Positions 47,001 through 58,279 of a stretch of 60,000 bases of DNA are shown piece after piece (position 1 is the stretch's first letter; the number at the start of each line of letters is the position of its first letter). Both the position numbers and the translations under genes were made by a program. The DNA comes from Antedon mediterranea (lineage: Eukaryota > Echinodermata > Crinoidea > Comatulida > Antedonidae). The DNA lies in contig NC_092673.1 of NCBI RefSeq assembly GCF_964355755.1, positions 31,131,001-31,191,000 on the forward strand. The letters run 5' to 3'. The notes beneath the pieces were generated by a model. The model was not told the DNA's origin. It saw nothing but the letters and a program-made list of their open reading frames with translations, and searched no databases.

Positions 47001-48312
47001 TGTAGCTGGAGTAGCTTGGACAAATACAGTAGAGATTTATGAGACTTGGTGTGTGATGATTCAGTATGATAAATTTGTGCTGTGAAAAACAAAATTGTAG
47101 AATTAGGAAGAAAATATTGTAAAATATAACAAGGAAATTATACTATAGTATAATTAAGGGGTAACCGTATAATACATAATTAATAGTAATAAAGGCAATG
47201 GCAATTACTTATATTATGTATACATTACAATATTACAAATAAATTCATATATTATTTTATTATGATAAGGAAATCTATTTTAGAATGAGAAAAAGCCGTC
47301 CCAACCCAGATTTGAACCCAGCTATCAATAAAGCTATAAAACAAAATAGACCATATTGTAGCCGGACTGGGTAGCGTAGACTTACTTGAGGCCTAGGCAT
47401 AGTACGATTAGCTAGAAGGATACAGGTCAACCCGTACCCATGCCATGCCAACACGCTCGTACCCAAATTTTGGTTTACATATACCCAAAATTTTGGCTTA
47501 CTCGTACCCATCATGGGCTGCCTAGTAGTAGTAGTAGTAGTAGTAGTAGTAGCCTAGCCTAAGGCAGCAGGCCCGGCCCTAGCCTACTACAACTTAAGTC
47601 TAGGCCTAGCCTAGTACTAGTAGGCCTCTAGCTAGGCCTAGCCTAGGCCCTAGTAGTTAACATCATACATACGCCCTAGAGCCTAGTAGTAGCTACCTAC
47701 TACTCACTCTAGCTAGGCCTAAGTAGTAGCAGTAGTAGTTATTGTAGTAGTATTATTGTATTGTAGTATTAGTTGTAGCTGTCCGGTGATCCTTGGTCAC
47801 TTGTCTAGATCCCCTAGTAGGCCTAGGCTAGGCCTAGTACGTAGTTATTCTTCAACAGTCACACAATTCAGATTCTGCCGGCCGCTGATTGCTAGTGAAC
47901 AGGGGGAGGGAGAGAAAGAGTTAGAAGAACTGAAATAAGCCGTGACGTATAATAAACATCATACAAAATAATAATATAACTAACGAATCCGTATAATATA
48001 ATAATGTTGTATGTTATAAAGTAAAGTAAATGCGTTTAATATAATACAATTATATTATAATATAATGTATTTTATTAATAATATAATATTAAATGTTCAT
48101 AATATAATGCTAAAACCAAATAATATAATACAAAAAGTCAATAATTTGTTACATTTTCCACATAATATATTAGAAATAGATATAATATAATGCTAAAACC
48201 AAGTAATATAATGCAAAACGTATAATTCATTACAATACAATATATAATATAATAAAAAAATGATATAATAATATAATATTTTGAATACTTCAGACAGCTG
48301 AGGCTTGCCATA
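41094..48312. mobile_element. Giant palindromic foldback element 1, 7,219 bp
   Basis: The left arm (41094-44612) and right arm (44796-48312) are inverted copies almost throughout, around a 183-bp spacer. Termini are TATGGCAAGCCTCAGCTGTC and its inverse. Exact 6-bp duplications CAATTT lie at 88-93 past 41000 (41088-41093) and at 48313-48318, in satellite DNA. From the end inward each arm holds a TATTATATT-rich block, a TAGGCCTAG-rich block with (CTA)n, a tRNA-SINE-like piece, LINE-tail-like sequence and AT-rich DNA. No credible protein frame exists. 6-bp duplications are known for Polinton/Maverick and Dada elements, but nothing else ties it to those. Confidence 0.85.
42047..42150 (+). mobile_element. 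SINE-like piece inside foldback arms
   Basis: GGGTTCAAATC (B box) followed by GGTTGGGACGGCTTTTTCTC matches the head-body junction of the SINE at 22.3 kb. The same piece is in all four arms: here, about 47268-47370 (minus), 49484-49587 (plus) and 54787-54890 (minus). Confidence 0.55.
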
Positions 48313-48530
48313 CAATTTAGCACTGTGTTTTACTATAACCAATTTGGTTAGAGTAAAGCACAATGATAAAGAATAGGAAACATTTAATAACATGATAAAT
48401 GACATTCACATAGCAATTTAGCACTGTGTTTTACTATAACCAATCAGATTAGAGTAAAACACAATGATAAAGAATAGGAAACATTTAATAATATGATATA
48501 TAACATTTACATAGCAATTTAACACTGTGT
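48313..48530. repeat. Satellite between the two foldback elements
   Basis: About two monomers of the 101-bp satellite. It carries the right CAATTT duplication of element 1 and the left CTGTGT duplication of element 2. Confidence 0.9.
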
Positions 48531-49277
48531 TATGGCAAGCCTCAGCTGTCTGAAGTATTCAAAATATTATATTATTATATCAATTTTTTATTATATTATA
48601 TATTGTATTGTAATGAATTATACGTTTTGCATTATATTACTTGGTTTTAGCATTATATTATATCTATTTCTAATATATTATGTGAAAAATGTAACAAATT
48701 ATTGACTTTTTGTATTATATTATTTGGTTTTAGCATTATATTATGAACATTTAGTATTATATTATTAATAAAATACATTATATTATAATATAATTGTATT
48801 ATATTAAACGCATTTACTTTACTTTATAACATACAACATTATTATATTATACGGATTCGTTAGTTATATTATTATTTTGTATGATGTTTATTATACGTCA
48901 CGGCTTATTTCAGTTCTTCTAACTCTTTCTCTCCCTCCCCCTGTTCACTAGCAATCAGCGGCCGGCAGAATCTGAATTGTGTGACTGTTGAAGAATAACT
49001 ACGTACTAGGCCTAGCCTAGGCCTACTAGGGGATCTAGACAAGTGACCAAGGATCACCGGACAGCTACAACTAATACTACAATACAATAATACTACTACA
49101 ATAACTACTACTGCTACTACCTAGGCCTAGCTAGTGAGTAGTAGGTAGCTACTACTAGGCTCTAGGCGTATGTATGATGTTAACTACTAGGGCCTAGGCT
49201 AGGCCTAGAGGCCTACTAGGCTAGGCCTAGACTTAAGTTGTAGTAGGCTAGGGCCGGGCCTGCTGCCTTAGGCTAGG

Positions 49278-49313
<36 letters not shown>

Positions 49314-52300
49314 GGCAGCCCATGATGGGTACGAGTAAGCCAAAATTTTGGATATATGTAAACCAAAATTTGGGTACGAGCGTGTTGGCATGGCATGGGT
49401 ACGGACTACGGGTTGACCTGTATCCTTCTAGCTAATCGCACTATGCCTAGGCCTCAAGTAAGTCTACGCTACCCAGTCCGGCTACAATATGGTCTATTTT
49501 GTTTTATAGCTTTATTGATAGCTGGGTTCAAATCTGTGTTGGGACGGCTTTTTCTCATTCTAAAACAGATTTCCTTATAATAAAATAATATATGAATTTA
49601 TTTGTAATATTGTAATTTATACATAATATAAGTAATTGCCATTATTACTATTAATTATGTATTATACGGTTACCCCTTAATTATACTATAGTATAATTTC
49701 CTTGTTATATTTTACAATATTTTCTTCCTAATTCTACAATTTTGTCTTTCACAGCACAAATTTATCATACTGAATCATCACACACCAAGTCTCATAAATC
49801 TCTACTGTATTTGTCCAAGCTACTCCAGCTACGGTACATGGTATTGCCTTGAGGCTAAACTACACGGTATACTGGCACTACCATCATTCCTGGCTCGTCA
49901 ACTTGTACCACATAAGCACAGTTTCAGTTTCAGTTTATTTACCATTTCAATTTCTGAACATAAGAGATGAACAACTTATGGATGGATAACCGTAAGAGCG
50001 AAGCTCGTTTACCGGTCACCCGTTAGTGCAGTGACATTACAGAAAACATAAAGACAGGACAAAGGTGCAATACTTAACAAGACATGTGAACACTTGTGTT
50101 TACAACCCCTTGGATAAAATAATATATTTATATAAAGGAGAAAGTTAGATATTATAATATTTCTTTTTGATCATACAATGATAATTTTTAAATTACTTCT
50201 TAAGAAGTCATACTACTGATTCAAAATAGTGACTTACACCCTGTGGTCAAGGCGTTATTTGCTCTTATGCTTATTTCCTCCAACATACAGAGTACATAGG
50301 ACTTTTTTAATTCATAACTGTTGAATTGTTTCCCAATACATAGTACCTATTGGTATTATATCTAAAAATACAAAGGCGGCTAACACAGATAGTTCCATAT
50401 ATACAGTACTCTTTTATAGATAGATGTAATCTCTCCAAACTACTCCCAACTACCTAATCTAATAATAGTACTATTAGCATACTACTATACACTTTGTAGA
50501 CAAGAAATAAGTTGTATACACCTACAGGACTTATGGTAGTACAGTCGATCGCACTCTCACTGGCCCGGTCAACATAATCTATACCTAGATTATTACAGTA
50601 ATTAAAGTACATTATTACAGAGTTTTGTTTTTTTTGCAGAAATCAAAGTTATGTGTATAGAAAGCAGTACTCGTATTAAAAACTAAGCAGGTTGCAGGTC
50701 TTGAATGCGAACTGGCAGGATATTTTGAATATTTTTTGTTGTTGAAATGATGTCCAGAATCCTAACTTCAATTTCCACGAACTGGAGACGAAGACATATT
50801 ATGACCCTTTTATTTAAATTTATTTGAATAGACCTCCATGTAAAGTCATTAAAGGCTACATGATTGTTTTATATTTTAATATGTGATAGTAGGAAATCAT
50901 TGTGTATAATGAGGACTATGAATCTGATATTTACTTGCATTCTTATCTTTTTAAAATATTATTTATAATGCCGGTAATGAGTTTAAAATTTAATGATATT
51001 GACTATTTTTGATAATCATCATGTCCTTATAAATTCATTTATACTTTTTATGTGTAATATAGTTCATATATTATGTATTAAATAAATTGGTAAGGCCCTA
51101 CTGTTATTATTTAAGGAAAGTTTATATACACTATTATTTTATGCCTACCAATATTAGTATTAATTGTTTATGTAAATATTTTGTCTAATTGCCTTGATTT
51201 TTGTATAGGCCAATGGCATCAATGTTTTTCTCAAAGCAAATTAGCCTAATAATGCCACATTTAGACACATGATTCATTGATTTCTGATATTCTGTACTTG
51301 TGTGTATGCATTACTAAAATAGTAGTTAATATATTTCATTTATAATGTATGTATAAACATATATTCATATTTTTTTAAACATTTTTAAATTTAAAAATTA
51401 TTACAATACCTATCTACCTTTCTGATATTGTTACTATTATATAATATTCTTTGAGGCAGCAATAAAAAAAAAAATTAGAACAATTAATTTGACTTATACT
51501 GTACTATGTTAGTTCAGGAGATGAAGTGTGTGTGGGCAGAAACTAGTGTGTTGGAGGTTGGTTGTGTGAGGTGTATAGTAGTCACTTTAAGACCTAAATT
51601 AGATGTTTTCTGAAGAAAAGAAGTAAGCGCATACGCTTTCAAACAACTCCAAGAAGATTCACACAAAAATAATTACTTTCCAATAAAGTAGTATAACAGT
51701 GTATATTACAGTACATTGAATAAACTCGAGCGGAATAATAACGCACATAAAAAAACATTCATTTTCTTTTCGAAAAGTGCCCTCTCTAGTTTTCTATTAA
51801 TTTATTATTATTAATATTATTATTATTATTAATTAATGAGTAATATGAACATATTTTTAACATTCAATGCTGGAAGCTGGTTCTACTCCTAACAACGTTT
51901 CATATCTCTAAATTTCATTAACGTATTCAAAGCACTTCAATATTAAATATCACATTTAACATAAAAATTCGGGTTTTGGATAGACTTTGGCTTAAAAACA
52001 TATACAAAAAACATCGATAAAAAATACTTTTCGTATTCAAAAACATTTGATACTTGGTATAAATGTTCACTATAGGTTGCTCTATTCACAGAAGAAAATT
52101 GCATTCATGAACGTTTTTTGTTGGTTGTTTTTTCAAAATAGTTATTAGCTTGAAAAAAATGAGTGGGAATTGTATGGTCTTTCATAAGTGTACATTTTGT
52201 AAAAACGTAAATTTAAAAAATCAGTGATATGGCTTGATAGTTATTTTTTGTTTGCAATATGGATGGAGCAACCTATATTGAACATTTATACCAAGTATCA

Positions 52301-55300
52301 AATGTTTTTGAATACGAAAAGTATTTTTTATCGATGTTTTTTGTATATGTTTTTAAGCAAAATTATATCCAAAACCTGAATTTGTAATGTTAAATGTAAT
52401 TTATTGAAGTGCTTTGAATACGTTAATGAAATTTGGAGATATGAAACTTTGTTAGGAGTAGATATAGTTTCCAGCATTAAATGTTAATATGTATGTTCAT
52501 ATTACTCATTAATTAATAACAATTATTAATAAATTAATAGAAAACTAGAGAGGGCACTTTTCGAAAAGAAAATGAATGTTTTTTTATGTGCGTTATTATT
52601 CCGCTCGAGTTTATTCAATGTACTGTAATATACACTGTTATACCAGGGAAGAGTTAACTCTTCCCTGGTTATACTACTTTATTGGAAAGTAATTATTTTT
52701 GTGTGAATCTTCTTGGAGTTGTTTGAAAGCGTATGCGCTTACTTCTTTTCTTCAGAAAACATCTAATTTAGGTCTTAAAGTGACTACTATACACCTCACA
52801 CCACCAACCTCTAACACACTAGTTTCTGCCCACACACACTTCATCTCCTGAACTAACATAGTACAGTATAAGTCAAATTAATTGTTCTAATTTTTTTTTT
52901 TATTGCTGCCTCAAAGAATATTATATAATAGTAACAATATCAGAAAGGTAGATAGGTATTGTAATAATTTTTAAATTTAAAAATGTTTAAAAAAATATGA
53001 ATATATGTTTATACATACATTATAAATGAAATATATTAACTACTATTTTAGTAATGCATACACACAAGTACAGAATATCAGAAATCAATGAATCATGTGT
53101 CTAAATGTGGCATTATTAGGCTAATTTGCTTTGAGAAAAACATTGATGCCATTGGCCTATACAAAAATCAAGGCAATTAGACAAAATATTTACATAAACA
53201 ATTAATACTAATATTGGTAGGCATAAAATAATAGTGTATATAAACTTTCCTTAAATAATAACAGTATAGGGCCTTACCAATTTATTTAATACATAATATA
53301 TGAACTATATTACACAAAAAAAGTATAAATGAATTTATAAGGACATGATGATTATCAAAAATAGTCAATATAATTAAATTTTAAACTCATTACCGGCATT
53401 ATAAATAATATTTTAAAAAGATAAGAATGCAAGTAACTATCAGATTCATAGTCCTCATTATACACAATGATTTCCTACTATCACATATTAAAATATAAAT
53501 CAATCATGTAGCCTTTAATGACTTTACATGGAGGTCTATTCAAATAAATTTAAATAAAAGGGTCATAATATGTCTTCGTCTCCAGTTCGTGGAAACTGAA
53601 GTTAGGATTCCATCATTTAAACAACAAAAAATATTCAAAATATCCTGCCAGTTTGCATTCAAGACCTGCAACCTGCTTAGTTTTTAATACGAGTACTGCT
53701 TTCTATACACATAACTTTGATTTCTGCAAAAAAAACAAAACTCTGTAATAATGTACTTTAATTACTGTAATATTAATCTAGGTATAGATTATGTTGACCG
53801 GGCCAGTGAGAGTGCGATCGACTGTACTACCATAAGTCCTGTAGGTGTATACAACTTATTTCTTGTCTACAAAGTGTATAGTAGTATGCTAATAGTACTA
53901 TTATTAGATTAGGTAGTTGGGAGTAGTTTGGAGAGATACATCTATCTATAAAAGAGTACTGTATATATGGAACTGTCTGTGTTAGTCGCCTTTGTATTTT
54001 TAGATATAATACCAATAGGTACTATGTATTGGGAAACAATTCAACAGTTATGAATAAAAAAAGTCCTATGTACTCTGTATGTTGGAGGAAATAAGCATAA
54101 GAGCAAATAAAGCCTTGACCACAGGGTGTAAGTCACTATTTTGAATCAGTAGTATGACTTCTTAAGAAGTAATTTAAAAAATATCATTGTATGATCAAAA
54201 AGAAATATTATAATATCTAACTTTCTCCTTTATATAAATATATTATTTTATCCAAGGGGTTGCAAACACAAGTGTTCACATGTCTTGTTAAGTATTGCAC
54301 CTTTGTCCTGTCTTTATGTTTTCTGTAATGTCACTGCACTAACGGGTGACCGGTAAACGAGCTTCGCTCTTACGGTTATCCATCCATATAAGTTGTTCAT
54401 CTCTTATGTTCAGAAATTGAAATGGTAAATAAACTGAAACTGAAACTGTGCTTATGTGGTACAGGTTGACGAGCCAGGAATGATGGTAGTGCCAGTATAC
54501 CGTGTAGTTTAGCCTCAAGGCAATACCATGTAGCTGGAGTAGCTTGGACAAATACAGTAGAGATTTATGAGACTTGGTGTGTGATGATTCAGTATGATAA
54601 ATTTGTGCTGTGAAAGACAAAATTGTAGAATTAGGAAGAAAATATTGTAAAATATAACAAGGAAATTATACTATAGTATAATTAAGGGGTAACTGTATAA
54701 TACATAATTAATAGTAATAAAGGCAATGGCAATTACTTATATTATGTATACATTACAATATTACAAATAAATTCATATATTATTTTATTATAAGGAAATC
54801 TGTTTTAGAATGAGAAAAAGCCGTCCCAACACAGATTTGAACCCAGCTATCAATAAAGCTATAAAACAAAATAGACCATATTGTAGCCGGACTGGGTAGC
54901 GTAGACTTACTTGAGGCCTAGGCATAGTACGATTAGCTAGATTAGAAGGATACAGGTCAACCCGTACCCATGCCATGCCAACACGCTCGTACCCAAATTT
55001 TGGTTTACATATATCCAAAATTTTGGCTTACTCGTACCCATCATGGGCTGCCTAGTAGTAGTAGTAGTAGCAGTAGCCTAGCCTAAGGCAGCAGGCCCGG
55101 CCCTAGCCTACTACAACTTAAGTCTAGGCCTAGCCTAGTAGGCCTCTATGCCTAGCCTAGGCCCTAGTAGTTAACATCATACATACGCCCTAGAGCCTAG
55201 TAGTAGCTACCTACTACTCACTAGCTAGGCCTAGGTAGTAGCAGTAGTAGTTATTGTAGTAGTATTATTGTATTGTAGTATTAGTTGTAGCTGTCCGGTG

Positions 55301-55823
55301 ATCCTTGGTCACTTGTCTAGATCCCCTAGTAGGCCTAGGCTAGGCCTAGTACGTAGTTATTCTTCAACAGTCACACAATTCAGATTCTGCCGGCCGCTGA
55401 TTGCTAGTGAACAGGGGGAGGGAGAGAAAGAGTTAGAAGAACTGAAATAAGCCGTGACGTATAATAAACATCATACAAAATAATAATATAACTAACGAAT
55501 CCGTATAATATAATAATGTTGTATGTTATAAAGTAAAGTAAATACGTTTAATATAATACAATTATATTATAATATAATGTATTTTATTACTAATATAATA
55601 TTAAATGTTCATAATATAATGCTAAAACCAAATAATATAATACAAAAAGTCAATAATTTGTTACATTTTTCACATAATATATTAGAAATAGATATAATAT
55701 AATGCTAAAACCAAGTAATATAATGCAAAACGTATAATTCATTACAATACAATATATAATATAATAGAAAATGATATAATAATATAATATTTTGAATACT
55801 TCAGACAGCTGAGGCTTGCCATA
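48531..55823. mobile_element. Giant palindromic foldback element 2, 7,293 bp
   Basis: The same structure and sequence as element 1: arms 48531-52082 and 52266-55823, a 183-bp spacer, and identical termini. Exact CTGTGT duplications lie at 48525-48530 and 55824-55829, different from element 1, so it is a separate insertion and not a tandem duplicate of one. Differences from element 1 include (CTA)n lengths, small indels and a 31-bp insertion at 52644. Confidence 0.85.
52637..52674. mobile_element. 24-bp palindromic mini-insertion with 7-bp duplication
   Basis: CAGGGAAGAGTT and its exact inverse form a 24-bp palindrome (52644-52667) between two GTTATAC copies. The matching site in the other three arms (for example 45160-45175) reads GTTATAC once, with no insert. 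CAGGG ends recall hAT termini reduced to back-to-back tips. Confidence 0.7.
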
Positions 55824-56390
55824 CTGTGTTTTACTATAACCAATTTGATTAGAGTAAAACTCAACGATAAAGAATAGGAAACATTTAATAACATGATAAA
55901 TTACATTTACATAGCAATTTATCACTGTGTTTTACTATAACCAATTTGGTTAGAGTAAAACACAATGATAAAGAATAGGAAACATTTAATAATATGATAA
56001 ATTACATTTACATAGCAATTTATCACTGTGTTTTACTATAACCAATTTGGTTAGAGTAAAACACAATGATAAAGAATAGGAATTTAATAATATGATATAT
56101 AACATTTACATAGCAATTTAGCACTGTGTTTTACTATAACCAATTTGGTTAGAGTTAAACACAATGATAAAGAATAGGAAACATTTAAAAATATGATAAA
56201 TGACATTCACATAGCAATTTAGCACTGTGTTTTACTATACCAATTTGATTAGAGTAAAACACAATGATAAAGAATATGAAACATTTAATAATATGATAAA
56301 TTGCTAGCACTGTGTTTTACTATACCAATTTAGTTTTGGATAAAGAATATGAATTTAAAGAATGGATATAATATGATATGATAAAATATG
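55824..56390. repeat. 101-bp satellite, right block
   Basis: About five monomers, more diverged and shortened to the right (for example a partial unit near 56300-56340). Confidence 0.85.
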
Positions 56391-56732
56391 ATTTTCTCCC
56401 AATTAGTAAGACATTTTGGAATACTGCGTGCGTAGTGCACCTAACAAGATCATGTTCGCTATTTAAAACTCACATTTTAAAACCGTAAACGCATAAATTT
56501 GCGGACATACTCGTAAAACACACTTCCAGAGATTTAATAATTTTAACAGTACAGTACTACAAAATCCATAATATAAAGTAGTATAGATTTGTACAAAAAG
56601 AGCAGAACAATTAAATTAACTGTCATTACATCTACTGAACTGTCTCATTACATCTACTGAAAAATTCATCGCGATGAATTTATTTATAATACACCAATCA
56701 GATCACACGCAATTAGTATGGAATGCCAGTTG
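56391..56732. other. Unassigned spacer
   Basis: No feature beyond a doubled CATTACATCTACTGAA near 56625-56662. Confidence 0.35.
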
Positions 56733-57621
56733 AGGCGATGATAAAATCGCGTCGATGATGCAATGAAAATTGCGTCGATGTGATGAAAATTGCGTCGATG
56801 AATATAGTATTGATGTAATGATGTGATGAACATTGCGTCGATGAAAATTGCGTCGATGTAATGAAAATTGCGTTAATGTGATGAAAATTGCGTCGATGAA
56901 AATTGCGTCGATGAAAACTGCATCGATGAAAACTGCATCGATGAAAAAAAAAAATTTTCATCGATGCAGTTTTCATCGATGAAAATTGCGAACTCCCTGC
57001 CGGTATGATTTGAATATGATGTCATGGATGCTGGACATCTGAATTTTATGTACTGAACTGGTGGATTAACGGAAGCAATTAGCTAGAAGATATAATGTGT
57101 CCGAAAGGACAATAATGGATCCATTGCTAAAATGTGTTGACAATAAATCACTAAAATGTTAATCAGTGCATATATTTCAACATTGTTTTAGTGCGCGCTC
57201 ACTGTGCGCTTGTCTATAACGTGCGCTAGCGCAAGCGATAAACATGTTTATCATATCAAAATATTCAGAAACCGTCAATTTTTAGCAACATAATAACATT
57301 ATTAACATCATTATTAACATCATCATTTACTTTACTAGTAGTCATTTTCATCATTGATTGAATTAAAACCATTTGGAATTTTCATAATCAATTAAATTCA
57401 TCACATCAATTTTCATCGATGCAGTTTTCATCGATGCAATTTTCATCGATGCAGTTTTCATCGACGCAATTTTCATCGACGCAATTTTCATCGATGCAAT
57501 TTTCATCGACGCAATGTAAATTGCGTCGACGCAATCTACATTGCATCGACGCAATCTACATTGCGTCGATGCAATTTTCATCGACGCAATTTCATCATCG
57601 ACGCAATTTTTATCATCGCCA
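56733..57621. mobile_element. Foldback element with 15-bp tandem repeats (TU-like)
   Basis: The left part (56733-56990) is a run of ATGAAAATTGCGTCG units. The right part (57410-57621) is the same run inverted (CGACGCAATTTTCAT). Outer ends GGCGATGATAAAA and its inverse match. The roughly 420-bp centre is non-repetitive. Sea-urchin TU elements are foldback elements whose ends consist of 15-bp tandem repeats. Frames of repeating Met-Lys-Ile-Ala-Ser are repeat artefacts. No target duplication was found. Confidence 0.7.
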
Positions 57622-57893
57622 AAAACTTGTGTAAAACGGCGTTCCATAAGTGACGAATCGCATATTCGCCGTTTATTGTTGAGGCGCGTAAACAGTGTGC
57701 GCAATGCACGTTTTCTTCCCATGACGAGACGAATCGATATTCGACTCTTCGTGTGACGAATAATTGCCAAATTATAATTAATATAATTAATTAATGAAAT
57801 AAGATACGCAGTTGATGTTTGCATCAATTGTTCTTTAGAATAAATACTTTCGAAATACAAAACAAAAAATGTGTGGTGAGTGACGATATGTTC

Positions 57894-57934
57894 AATCATG
57901 GACCTATAAATTACTAATTTATAGGTCCATGATT
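57894..57934. repeat. 41-bp perfect palindrome
   Basis: Two exact 20-base arms (AATCATGGACCTATAAATTA and its inverse) flank a single C. No repeat family in the window matches it. Confidence 0.9.
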
Positions 57935-58279
57935 CAATATCTGTAGCTTCAATTCAAACATAATGTAACAGAAAATTCGAAGCGTAAAAAACGTTCGTTT
58001 ACACAACACTTTTTTTTATACTTTATTATTGATTATTATATTATACAGGAATACTATTTATTTCCTCATTTCTACCCAAGAATAAAAAATTTTTGGATAC
58101 AAAACTTTATGCATGTGAATTACATTACCAAAATATTAAAATGAGGATAAAAAAACATCGCGTAAAATACTCGTACTCAAAAGCTTCTGAAATTTGTAGA
58201 TATATGTCATGAAAAAGAAATTTGACATTCCCAATAATTTTTTTGGGTAAAAATGTAATATATGAAACATACAATTTAC

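Noticed and set aside
57363-57899. 178-codon frame with repeating Met-Lys-Ile-Ala-Ser
   Set aside because: Made by the 15-bp repeat of the TU-like foldback element.
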